A DNA stretch of 64,000 bases from Alphaproteobacteria bacterium (GTDB lineage Bacteria > Bacteroidota > Bacteroidia > Bacteroidales > FEN-979). The stretch spans positions 1 to 64,000 of the forward strand of contig SACF01000017.1 in the NCBI GenBank assembly GCA_009928665.1, in the 5' to 3' direction. Every line of letters begins with the position of its first letter. The first letter of the stretch is position 1. The notes below the pieces were generated by a model. That model did not search any database and was not told the DNA's origin. It was given only the letters and a program-made list of their open reading frames with translations. Positions 35,815 through 44,692 of this stretch are shown here, in pieces. A program made the position numbers and the translations under genes.

Positions 35815-36915
35815 ATGATCAGGCTGTCGAAACCCTATTTCCCTCCCGAAGCTGTTGAAGCCGCAACCGCCGTTCTGAAATCAGGAAACCTGGTTCAGGG
35901 TGAATATGTTTTAAAGTTTGAAACGGAGCTTTCTGCTTTTCTGAATGTAAAACATGCTGTTGTTGTTTCAAACGGGACCGCGGCGCTTCACCTGTCCCTG
36001 TTGAGCCTGGGTATCGGACCCGGTGACGAAGTAATTGTACCGGCATTTACTTTTCCCGCTACAGCCAACGTTGTCGAACGCTGTGGGGCCAAACCCGTTT
36101 TCGTCGATATCGGCCTCGATGATTTTTGTATGGATCCGGAAAAAATTGAAATGGCCATTACACCCAACACCAGGGTTATTATGCCGGTTCATGAATTCGG
36201 ACAGTCAGCCGAAATGGATGAAATCATGCAAATTGCCCGGAGCCATGGACTGACTGTCGTGGAGGATGCCGCGTGCGCTTTAGGCACGGAATTTAGGGAC
36301 AGAAAGTCAGGAACATTTGGAATTCTGGGCTGTTTCAGCTTTCATCCCCGTAAAGCCATTACCACGGGCGAAGGCGGAGCCATCGTAACCAATGATGATG
36401 ATCTGGCATCAAAGCTCAGGATTTTAAGGAATCACGGCATTGAGCAGATCGATGGTTTCAATGATTTTACCCTTGCAGGGTTAAATTACCGGATGACCGA
36501 TTTCCAGGCGGCGCTGGGATATTATCAGATGTTTGAGATCGATCATCTTATCCGGAAAAGAATTGAAATTGCCGATCAATACTCCGCCGGCTTATCAGGT
36601 TGTTCCGCTGTCAAAACCCCTGCCGTTTTGCCTGGCAGAACGAATGTTTATCAAACCTATCACGTTTTGGTCGATGAAAGGTTTAACTGCGATATTTTGA
36701 AAAAGAGATTATTTGAAAAAGGGATAGAGACGAACTATGGGGCAAACGCATTGCATGTTTTGAAATTTTACAGGGAAAAATATAGTTTCAAGCAAGACGA
36801 TTTCCCCAATGCATTACGTTCATTCAGACAAGGTCTTGCATTGCCGGTAAGTTTATACATCGGTCATGAAGAGATACAATATATTTGTGAACAGGTTAAA
36901 TTAATGACAGCGTAA
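35815..36915 (+). CDS. DegT/DnrJ/EryC1/StrS-family sugar aminotransferase
   Basis: PLP-dependent aminotransferase that converts an NDP-keto-sugar to an amino sugar. Family markers are VVSNGTAALHLSLLSLGIGPGDEVIVPAFTF, VEDAACALGTEFRDRKSG with the conserved Asp, and the PLP Lys180 in CFSFHPRKAITTGEGGAIV. LNYRMTDFQAALG is also typical. The 366-residue length is normal. It sits between the SDR gene and a hexapeptide acetyltransferase gene (one base apart), a classical order for making an N-acetylated amino-deoxy sugar. Confidence 0.93.
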   Translation: MIRLSKPYFPPEAVEAATAVLKSGNLVQGEYVLKFETELSAFLNVKHAVVVSNGTAALHLSLLSLGIGPGDEVIVPAFTFPATANVVERCGAKPVFVDIGLDDFCMDPEKIEMAITPNTRVIMPVHEFGQSAEMDEIMQIARSHGLTVVEDAACALGTEFRDRKSGTFGILGCFSFHPRKAITTGEGGAIVTNDDDLASKLRILRNHGIEQIDGFNDFTLAGLNYRMTDFQAALGYYQMFEIDHLIRKRIEIADQYSAGLSGCSAVKTPAVLPGRTNVYQTYHVLVDERFNCDILKKRLFEKGIETNYGANALHVLKFYREKYSFKQDDFPNALRSFRQGLALPVSLYIGHEEIQYICEQVKLMTA

Positions 36916-36916
36916 C

Positions 36917-37444
36917 ATGAGTCCGATAAAGCAATATAAATCACATGGTGACGGACAATTCCGGGAAGGTGATTTTAAATCGATTGGTGAAAATGTGATA
37001 TTCGAACCCGGAGTTTTGGTTTTTCATCCCGAAAATATTGTATTGGGTTCTAATATTTATATTGGCCATCATGCTATTTTAAAAGGCTATTATAACTCCA
37101 TGATGGAAATTGAAACGGATACCTGGATCGGCCAGGGTTGTTTTTTTCACAGCGCGGGAGGATTGAAGATCGGGAAGGCTGTCGGGATCGGGCCTATGGT
37201 AAAAATCCTGACGTCGCACCACGATGATATAAATCCCGATGTGCCGGTTCTCGAACTTCCCCTTGCATTTAAACCTGTTATAATCGAGGATGGAGCCGAT
37301 ATCGGAACCGGATCGGTAATTCTTCCCGGTGTTACCATCGGCCGGAACAGTATCATCGGGGCCGGATCGGTTGTGAACCGGGATGTACCCCCTTTTGCCG
37401 TTTACGCGGGAGTGCCTGCCAGGTTGTTAAAGATGAGAAAATAG
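36917..37444 (+). CDS. Left-handed beta-helix (hexapeptide) acyltransferase
   Basis: The 175-residue protein has repeated hexapeptide pattern: VIFEPGVLVFHPENIVLGSN, IYIGHHAILKGYY, IETDTWIGQGCFFHSAGGLKIGKAVGIGP, DIGTGSVILPGVTIGRNSIIGAGSVVN, with the PAR ending AGVPARLLK. A conserved His in TSHHDDIN is the likely catalytic base. It probably acetylates the amino group set by the preceding aminotransferase. Its start lies one base after the stop of that gene. Confidence 0.9.
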   Translation: MSPIKQYKSHGDGQFREGDFKSIGENVIFEPGVLVFHPENIVLGSNIYIGHHAILKGYYNSMMEIETDTWIGQGCFFHSAGGLKIGKAVGIGPMVKILTSHHDDINPDVPVLELPLAFKPVIIEDGADIGTGSVILPGVTIGRNSIIGAGSVVNRDVPPFAVYAGVPARLLKMRK

Positions 37445-37449
37445 AAGAT

Positions 37450-38433
37450 ATGGCTGGAAATAATATTACCATTGTAGTTCCTTGTTTCAATGAGGAAAAA
37501 AACCTGGAACAACTGATTATTAAGCTCGATCAGGCAACCGGATCAATACCCGGTATTACGTTCAGATACCTGCTTGTTGACGACGGGAGCGCAGATGCCA
37601 CCTTTGAAACCATTCGATCACTTTCAAAGACCAACTCGAAAATCAGGGCGCTGCAACTTTCAAGAAATTTCGGGAGCCATATAGCAATCTCTGCCGGAAT
37701 CGAACATGTTGCCGATTCCGATGCCGCCATCGTGATAAGCGCCGATTTACAGGAGCCTCCTGAATTAATCGGTGAACTGATAAAAAAATGGAAAGAAGGA
37801 TATGAAGTGGTTTGGACCATCCGGGAAAAAAGAGCACAATCGGCCATCGGAAAATTCCTCTCCAAATCATTTTACAAGTTATTTATCAAAGCTTCCGGAT
37901 TAAAAAATTATCCAAAAGAAGGGCCCTCTGCATTTTTCCTTTTTGATAAAAAAATATGTAACCAGTGGAGCCGGTTTAAAGAGACCAACCGCATGATTAT
38001 CGGGATGGCAGCATGGATGGGATTTCGTCAGACTTTTATCCGTTATGAACAGAACGAACGGCATTCGGGCAAGTCGTCCTTTACCTTTATGAAGCTGATC
38101 AAGCTTGCGATCGATTCATTTGTCTCCTTTTCCTTTGCACCCATCCGGTTCATCTCTTATTTGGGTATCATCATCAGTCTGGTTGGATTTCTTTATTCAA
38201 TCGTTCTTATCTGGAATAAAATATTTAACGGAATCGGGCCAACCGGGTGGACCTCCATTATGGTTGTGGTCTTGTTTTTAGGAGGGATTCAACTCATAAC
38301 ACTCGGTGTAATTGGCGAATATATCTGGAGGGGTGTCGAAGAATCACGCAACCGGCCTTTATATCTGATTTCGGAGCAGATAAACGTTGCACCGGGAGAA
38401 ATTCCGGAAAGGCAAAAGAACGAGAACATCTGA
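37450..38433 (+). CDS. GtrB/ArnC-like polyprenyl-phosphate glycosyltransferase
   Basis: A 327-residue membrane GT2 enzyme. Its GT-A domain shows ITIVVPCFNEEKNLEQLI, YLLVDDGSADAT, LSRNFGSHIAISAGIEHV, and the metal site SADLQEPPELI. Two C-terminal membrane helices (RFISYLGIIISLVGFLYSIVL and ILVVVLFLGGIQLITLGVIG-like) and the ending YIWRGVEESRNRPLYLI are characteristic of GtrB/ArnC/DPMS-type proteins. It likely loads the cassette's sugar onto undecaprenyl phosphate for the GT-C protein at 32893. It lies nine bases before the AlgX/J-like gene. Confidence 0.92.
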   Translation: MAGNNITIVVPCFNEEKNLEQLIIKLDQATGSIPGITFRYLLVDDGSADATFETIRSLSKTNSKIRALQLSRNFGSHIAISAGIEHVADSDAAIVISADLQEPPELIGELIKKWKEGYEVVWTIREKRAQSAIGKFLSKSFYKLFIKASGLKNYPKEGPSAFFLFDKKICNQWSRFKETNRMIIGMAAWMGFRQTFIRYEQNERHSGKSSFTFMKLIKLAIDSFVSFSFAPIRFISYLGIIISLVGFLYSIVLIWNKIFNGIGPTGWTSIMVVVLFLGGIQLITLGVIGEYIWRGVEESRNRPLYLISEQINVAPGEIPERQKNENI

Positions 38434-38442
38434 GTTTTTTTC

Positions 38443-39930
38443 ATGCGTACTGCCAAAATCATATTTTTCATCCTTGTCCTCCTCCTGTTGGCGCTTCCTG
38501 CCTTGCAACGCCATTTCGACCTCTTTGATGAGAAACCGCTGAAAGGATTCTATTCAAAGTCGGAAAAACCTGCCCTGAGCAGTTTTACCCCGAAAGGTTG
38601 GTTCAACGGAACGTTCCAGGATACCCTGGCCAACCGGATCAATGAACATACTGGTATGAGGGCTTCGCTTATCAGGATCAACAACCAGTACGATTACTCA
38701 CTGTTCTCGCTGATCCACGCGCAGGGATTCGTAAGCGGTAGAAAAGGAATGCTGTACGAGGAAGACTACATTCATGAATATACCGGCGATTTCTTTATCG
38801 GCCACCAAACGATCGACAAAAAACTGGCCCGTCTGAAAAATGTGATGGATTCGCTGAGATCGTACAACATTCCGCTGATCCTGGTCTATGAACCCGGAAA
38901 GGCCAGCTTTTACCCGGAGTACATTTCGAGGAGATTTCATCCCGGAAATCGGTCGGAGAACAACTACGACTATTACATCAGGAAGTCAGTCGCGCTGGGC
39001 TTGCCCTTTATCGACCTGAACCGCTATTTTAGGATGATGAAGGATACCTCGCGTTATCCGCTCTTTCCGAAATATGGCATGCACTGGAGCCTGTACGCTG
39101 TCCCGATTGCCGTGGATACCCTCCTGAAAACCATCGAAAATACCACCTCCAAAACCCTGCCCCGATTTACGTCCCATCTCCCTTCGGCCTTACCATCCTT
39201 CCATCCTTCAACCCTTTCGACGCCACTTGGTACCGATAACGACATCGGCGAACTGCTCAACCTGGTATGTCAGCCGAAAAGGAGCGGTGAGGTCTACCCG
39301 GTGATCCGATTCGACACCACCGCCGGGAGGTCGTTGGATGCCCTGGTCATTGCCGACAGTTATTATGTCAACATTGTCGATACATTCGGGAGTAAGATCT
39401 TCAGGAAACAGGATTACTGGTACTACAACAATAAACTATACCCCTACCAGAACAACGATCCACCGGTTTATGTCGATAAATCGGACCTTCGCAACAAACT
39501 CCTCGGTTATCAGGTCATCCTGCTGATGGTTTCGGAGATCAACCTGCACTGCGGTTTCTGGAATTTCGCCGACGAAGCGTACCTTGCCTTTCACCCGGAG
39601 GTTAAGGATTCCTGGGTTTATCAGACCGAAAACATGATCCGCAACGAACGCGAATGGTTCCGGTTTATGGTCAACAAGGCGCGCCTGGAAAAACGAACGC
39701 TCGAAGAGATGATCCATGGCGATGCCCGGTACGTGGTGAACAGCGATCCCGCGAAATTTCCGCCAAGGTGCTGCCAGGATTCCATCTACCAGATTGCCGG
39801 ATTGATCACCAACAGCGCCGACTGGTATGAATCGGTAAAGAAAAAGGCCGTGGAGCGTAATATCCCGGTCGATTCTATGGTGATGATCGACGCCCGGTAC
39901 ACCCATGATACCTGGAAGAAAAACAGATAG
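38443..39930 (+). CDS. AlgX/AlgJ-like SGNH-fold O-acyltransferase partner
   Basis: A 495-residue protein with one N-terminal membrane or signal helix (KIIFFILVLLLLALPAL) and a periplasmic SGNH domain. The catalytic elements are His214 in YGMHWSLYAVP and Asp305-Ser306 in LVIADSYYVN. In AlgX/J the motif is DxHW; here the first Asp is Gly. The C-terminus carries two repeats of the pattern W...KA.e...(L/I)..M...DARY (about 400-430 and 465-490). It should take acyl groups from the MBOAT protein at 31410 and put them on the exported glycan. It is separated from that partner by about 5.6 kb of A/T-rich cassette. Confidence 0.85.
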   Translation: MRTAKIIFFILVLLLLALPALQRHFDLFDEKPLKGFYSKSEKPALSSFTPKGWFNGTFQDTLANRINEHTGMRASLIRINNQYDYSLFSLIHAQGFVSGRKGMLYEEDYIHEYTGDFFIGHQTIDKKLARLKNVMDSLRSYNIPLILVYEPGKASFYPEYISRRFHPGNRSENNYDYYIRKSVALGLPFIDLNRYFRMMKDTSRYPLFPKYGMHWSLYAVPIAVDTLLKTIENTTSKTLPRFTSHLPSALPSFHPSTLSTPLGTDNDIGELLNLVCQPKRSGEVYPVIRFDTTAGRSLDALVIADSYYVNIVDTFGSKIFRKQDYWYYNNKLYPYQNNDPPVYVDKSDLRNKLLGYQVILLMVSEINLHCGFWNFADEAYLAFHPEVKDSWVYQTENMIRNEREWFRFMVNKARLEKRTLEEMIHGDARYVVNSDPAKFPPRCCQDSIYQIAGLITNSADWYESVKKKAVERNIPVDSMVMIDARYTHDTWKKNR

Positions 39931-40263
39931 CGTTATCGGTCAGCATAACCGGATCAAACCGGTTTTGCGAAAGTAAAATCATCAGAACTCAATATAAATA
40001 GGGCCTACCCGGCGGTGATGATTGGATCCACAACGATCGGTGTACACCGGAATTTTAAAAAACATCATCCCCAATCAGGCAGAAGCCCTGAAGCAACCGT
40101 GAATTTTATTACTTTTGTTATACCGAATCGGAACAGGTTTGAAATTCAATAAACTCTGTTCTTCCCGGTGGATAAAGGGAAAATGCTTTGCATGTTCATT
40201 AAAATGCAGTGCAGGTATGGGATTCAGAGTCATTGCTTCGTTTGTTCTTAATAAAATGCGTTC
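39931..40263 (+). other. 333-base intergenic region before the T9SS protease gene
   Basis: Starts with a small inverted repeat, AACCGG/CCGGTT (39947-39964), followed by TTTT, a weak terminator candidate for the glycan operon. A -7 box lies at 40110. Otherwise no gene, repeat or RNA was seen. The transcript leader of the next gene would be about 145 bases and A/T-rich. Confidence 0.5.
40110..40117 (+). promoter_or_regulatory. Candidate -7 box for the T9SS protease gene
   Basis: TACTTTTG matches TAnnTTTG, 147 bases before the ATG, implying a long untranslated leader. Confidence 0.4.
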
Positions 40264-43200
40264 ATGAACAGATTTTTCGTACTGTTGGTCTCTATACTGC
40301 TACCGGCATTCCTGTATGCACAGGATCTGCCGTATCAGAAAGGGCTTGAGCCCGCCTCACTCACGCCCGATGAGCTGTTCGTACTCTCAAATGTGCCGCC
40401 ACTCGAGGTTCCTGCATTATACCTTGGCGCCGATGCCCCCCTGTTGCCGGTGAGTGTCGATAATTCGACTCAACCCTACTTCAGGCCGATCACGCAACAA
40501 TCGGGTTACGAATGCGGGCAATCGGCCGGGATCTGTTTTAACTTCACCTATGAAATCGACCGCCTGCGTGGAATTCCGGCAAACGTCGGCGCCAACCAGT
40601 ATCCTTCACATTTTACCTGGAATTTTCTGAACAATGCCAACAACTACCAGGGGGCCAGCTTTTTCGACTCCTGGGAAATCGTCAGAAGGTGCGGGAATAT
40701 GAATGTTACGGATTATGGCGGCGGACTGAACACCGGGGGCTATACCCGCTGGATTTCAGGATATGACAAGTATCACAACGGAATGGCCAATCGTCTGAAT
40801 TCGGTGAAATCGATCCGGGTCGATTCGCCCGAAGGGTTGCAGACTCTGAAATACTGGCTGGTCGAACACCTCGAAGGCGCTTCGGTGGGCGGTGTGGCCA
40901 ATTTTTACGGTCAGTTCTTCGGCACGCCATCGACCACATTGCCGGCAGGGACGCCGGAGGCCGGTAAGTACGTTCAGACCAACTGGGGCGGAAGCCCTTC
41001 GCATGCCTGGACCATTTGCGGGTACAACGATTCGATACGGTACGATTTCAACGGCGACGGTCAGTATACCAACAACATCGACATCAACAACGACGGGGTG
41101 GTCAACATGAAGGACTGGGAAAAAGGGGGACTGAAGTTTGCCAATGGCTATTCCGGAACCGGTTGGAGCAATTCGGGTTTCTGCTATACCATGTACAAAA
41201 ACCTCGCCGACAATATCGGCTATGGAGGAATATGGAATCATTCGGTATATGTTCTCGATGTGAAATACACCTGCGATCCGCAACTGACCATGAAGGTCAC
41301 CCTCAAACATACCTCGCGGAACAAACTGAAGGTGACGGCCGGGATCAGCTTAGATCTTTCGGCAACCCAGCCTGCATACGTTCTGGAATTTCCGATATTC
41401 GCCTTCCAGGGAGGCGATCTGTATATGCAGGGGGGAACTACAGAGGCCGATAAAACCATTGAATTCGGGTTTGATTTGGCTCCATTGCTGCAATATGTGA
41501 CCAGTTCCGTCCCCGTCCGCTACTTTCTTCAGGTCCAGGAAAAAGATCCTTCGGGAGTGGCTTCCGGAGAGATTGTCAACTGGTCGGTGATCGACTATAC
41601 CGGAGGTACTCCCGTGATCGCCAACTACCCCACTAACAATGTTGCGATCCAGAACAATACTACTACCCGCCTGGCCCTGAATTATAACCTGGTGATCAAT
41701 AAGCCGGTGATCACCACGGGATCACTTCCTGCAGCACAACTTTACCAGCCTTACAGCGTTACATTGCAGGCTGCCAACGGCACCCCTCCCTATAAATGGG
41801 ATGCGAAGCTTGATTATCCCGAATCGACCCAGGGAGCCACACTCCCCATTGCCACCGCACAACAACTTACGCTCACCAACAACAACACGGGTTACGCCAT
41901 CAAGGCCCTCGATTTTTCATTTCCCTTTTACAAAAAAACAGTCCAAAAACTGTATATATATGCCGATGGCTATATCGTCTTCGATGACCAACCCTACACC
42001 TATCCTTATCTGATCGACAGGATGCTGCTCTTCAGGCAAACCCCGATCCTCGCCCCTTTTATGGCCGATCTGGCCATTTACCCCTCAAGCAGTCAGGGGG
42101 TTTGGTACGAAGGCAATGCCAATTATGCCATCGTTCGTTGGAAAGCCTCCATCAATAACATGCCGGGAAGCACCGAACTGAACTTTGCAGTTAAACTTTA
42201 TCCGAACGGGGTTATCGAGTATTATTACGGCACCATGAACTTCCCTGGTGGTACTACCTGGACCGGGGGTTTGTCGTCGGGTGATAATAAAAATTACCAG
42301 TTCTCTTCACTCAACGGGGCCTCGACGGTCACGGCCAACACCCTCGACAAATTTGCAAGTTGCAGCTATCCGCCCGAAATGACGATCTCAGAGGACGGGC
42401 ATTTCTCAGGAACCCCCATCCATTCGTATCAAAACCTACCCATCAAATTCATAGTCACGGATAACAACAATATCACTTCAACCAAAACCATGATATTTAG
42501 CTCTTTCGGTTTACTGGTCTCCCAATCGGTTACCTCCGGAGGCGACAGTCTGATTGAATTCGGAGAGACCGCGAAGATGTCGTTGACCGTGAACAATATC
42601 GGCACCGTCACCATGAACAACCTCATCTTCACCATCCGTGAAAACGATCCCTATATTACCATCACCGACAGTTCAGCGACCGTTCCGCAGATCAACGGCG
42701 GACAGAATATCACGCTGAACAATGCTTTCACTTTTACCGTCGCCCCTGATATACCCGATAACCATGAATTCAGCATCCTGATGAAGATGCAGTCGTTGGA
42801 ACAGACCTTTCAACGTCCGCTTCCGATGAAAGCCCATGCCCCGGTGTTCCAGGTCACATCAACCGAATTGAGGGATGGAGATAACGGCATGCCCGATCCG
42901 GGCGAAAGCGCCGACCTTCTGGTAACCTACAAAAATGCGGGGAGCGCCAAAGTTTCAGATGTCGCGGTTACCCTGAACTCCGTCGATACCGTCCTTAATC
43001 TGACCATAAATACGGGATCCATCGACCTGCTTCAGCCCGATTCCTCCCGAACACTGACCTTTCACCTCAAAGCAGGACCAACGGCTTCTTTTGAACATCT
43101 TTACCCGATCGCCGCACACCTCACAGCCAACAACAATTTTAGTGTTGACGACACCCTCTATCTCTTCTCGGGAACGATCGTAGAGGATTTTGAAACCGGG

Positions 43201-44682
43201 GATCTTCTGAAGTTTCCCTGGTTTGGCACCGGCCAATGGCCCTGGTACATGGAACCCACTGTGAAATATGAGGGATGGTACAGTATACGGTCGGGATACA
43301 TCACCGATAATGCTGAAAGTATCCTGAACCTTACCGCCCGGGTTCTGGCTCCCGGAACCATCAGTTTTTACCGCTATATCTCCTGCGAACAGGATCCCAG
43401 CGGGAACAAGAATTACGATTACCTTACCTTCACCATCGATGGTTATGAGCTGGGAAGGTGGGACGGGATCGAACCCTGGACCCTCGAAAGCTATCCTGTT
43501 TCACCGGGATTACATACTTTTTCGTGGACCTATCACAAAGATTATTCACAAACCGCGGGATGGGACTGTGCACTGCTCGATTTTATAAAGCTTCCCGTCA
43601 TCGAAGGACTGATCCCGCAAATTACGGTTCAACCTGCCTTCCTCGAAAAGTCAGTTGCCACAGGCCAAAGCATTTCCGATACCCTCTCCGTTTCGAACGC
43701 AGGTGGCGGGATCATCCATTATTCGGTGATCGTGATTGATACGGGTACGGTAAAGAAAAATATGCTTCCCGACAACCTTACCGGCTCATGGGCAGGGTGC
43801 GACCACCCGGACTTCACACCCGGCCAGACGTTCAACTGGATTTGCTCGGTCAGGAATCTGAGCGCTGATAACGAGTATATCAACCATGTCAGATTTGATT
43901 TTCCACCCGGGATCGAGGTCACAGGCGCCACCAACTTTTCCGGTGGTTCGCTGGGTGAGCTGACCTTTCAGGGGATCATCGGGAACGGAACCTCCCTGGC
44001 CTGGCACGGGGAAACCACAGCAGGGAGAGGTGTTCTGAAGCCCGGTGAGACAGCTTACGCCACCGTGACGGGTGTCATCGGTCCCTCATTCCAAAATGAT
44101 GCATTTATTGTGTACCAGTTGCAGGGCGACAGCATGGGCGGGTCACCCCACACGGCAACGGGCCATTTTAAAGTGGAAAACCTGGGATTGGGAAACAACT
44201 GGCTTACGCTCAATCCTGTGGCAGGAAGCGTGCTGCACGGCGAAACCGATGAAGTGGAGGTGACCCTGAATGCGGCCGGAATGGCGCCAAACCATTCATA
44301 CAACTGCCTGATCGTTGCCCGCGACTTATACAACAACAGCGTGACGGTGCCTGTCACGATGCATGTTACCTTCCCGGTATCCGTCGATGGTAAAGATCTG
44401 ACTGCGAATACCAGGCTCCTCGGCAATCAACCCAATCCCTTTTCAGGAGAAACCCGGATCAGATACCTTTCGGACAAGCCGCAGGAGATCCTTTTTGAGA
44501 TCCGGTCGATGGAAGGAACACTCCTTCGTTCCTGGTCGGTGCAAAACAGCCCCACCGGTGAGAATTACCTGGTCTGGGATGGGAATAATGATGCAGGTAA
44601 CAGGGTTTTGCCCGGCATTTATATTTGTCTGATGAAAACCGCCGACCGGCAGGAAGCAATCAAGATGGTTGTGATCCGTTAA
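40264..44682 (+). CDS. T9SS-secreted papain-like (C1) cysteine protease, multidomain
   Basis: A 1472-residue secreted protein. After the signal peptide (FFVLLVSILLPAFLYAQ) comes a papain-like domain (about 70-335): Gln78/Gln79 for the oxyanion hole, Cys84 in YECGQSAGICFNF, His247 in SPSHAWTICGYND and Asn294 in KFANGYSGTGWSNSGF. Between His and Asn lies a Ca-loop-like insert (DFNGDGQYTNNIDINNDG, VVNMKDWE). Ig/CARDB-like domains follow, then a cleaved-adhesin/MAM-like domain (about 980-1120: VEDFETGDLLKFPWFG). The C-terminal T9SS sorting domain starts at LGNQPNPFSGETRIRY and contains YLVWDGNNDAGNRVLPGIY. Cell-surface or secreted protease; target unknown. Confidence 0.85.
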   Translation: MNRFFVLLVSILLPAFLYAQDLPYQKGLEPASLTPDELFVLSNVPPLEVPALYLGADAPLLPVSVDNSTQPYFRPITQQSGYECGQSAGICFNFTYEIDRLRGIPANVGANQYPSHFTWNFLNNANNYQGASFFDSWEIVRRCGNMNVTDYGGGLNTGGYTRWISGYDKYHNGMANRLNSVKSIRVDSPEGLQTLKYWLVEHLEGASVGGVANFYGQFFGTPSTTLPAGTPEAGKYVQTNWGGSPSHAWTICGYNDSIRYDFNGDGQYTNNIDINNDGVVNMKDWEKGGLKFANGYSGTGWSNSGFCYTMYKNLADNIGYGGIWNHSVYVLDVKYTCDPQLTMKVTLKHTSRNKLKVTAGISLDLSATQPAYVLEFPIFAFQGGDLYMQGGTTEADKTIEFGFDLAPLLQYVTSSVPVRYFLQVQEKDPSGVASGEIVNWSVIDYTGGTPVIANYPTNNVAIQNNTTTRLALNYNLVINKPVITTGSLPAAQLYQPYSVTLQAANGTPPYKWDAKLDYPESTQGATLPIATAQQLTLTNNNTGYAIKALDFSFPFYKKTVQKLYIYADGYIVFDDQPYTYPYLIDRMLLFRQTPILAPFMADLAIYPSSSQGVWYEGNANYAIVRWKASINNMPGSTELNFAVKLYPNGVIEYYYGTMNFPGGTTWTGGLSSGDNKNYQFSSLNGASTVTANTLDKFASCSYPPEMTISEDGHFSGTPIHSYQNLPIKFIVTDNNNITSTKTMIFSSFGLLVSQSVTSGGDSLIEFGETAKMSLTVNNIGTVTMNNLIFTIRENDPYITITDSSATVPQINGGQNITLNNAFTFTVAPDIPDNHEFSILMKMQSLEQTFQRPLPMKAHAPVFQVTSTELRDGDNGMPDPGESADLLVTYKNAGSAKVSDVAVTLNSVDTVLNLTINTGSIDLLQPDSSRTLTFHLKAGPTASFEHLYPIAAHLTANNNFSVDDTLYLFSGTIVEDFETGDLLKFPWFGTGQWPWYMEPTVKYEGWYSIRSGYITDNAESILNLTARVLAPGTISFYRYISCEQDPSGNKNYDYLTFTIDGYELGRWDGIEPWTLESYPVSPGLHTFSWTYHKDYSQTAGWDCALLDFIKLPVIEGLIPQITVQPAFLEKSVATGQSISDTLSVSNAGGGIIHYSVIVIDTGTVKKNMLPDNLTGSWAGCDHPDFTPGQTFNWICSVRNLSADNEYINHVRFDFPPGIEVTGATNFSGGSLGELTFQGIIGNGTSLAWHGETTAGRGVLKPGETAYATVTGVIGPSFQNDAFIVYQLQGDSMGGSPHTATGHFKVENLGLGNNWLTLNPVAGSVLHGETDEVEVTLNAAGMAPNHSYNCLIVARDLYNNSVTVPVTMHVTFPVSVDGKDLTANTRLLGNQPNPFSGETRIRYLSDKPQEILFEIRSMEGTLLRSWSVQNSPTGENYLVWDGNNDAGNRVLPGIYICLMKTADRQEAIKMVVIR

Positions 44683-44692
44683 TATCTGATTA

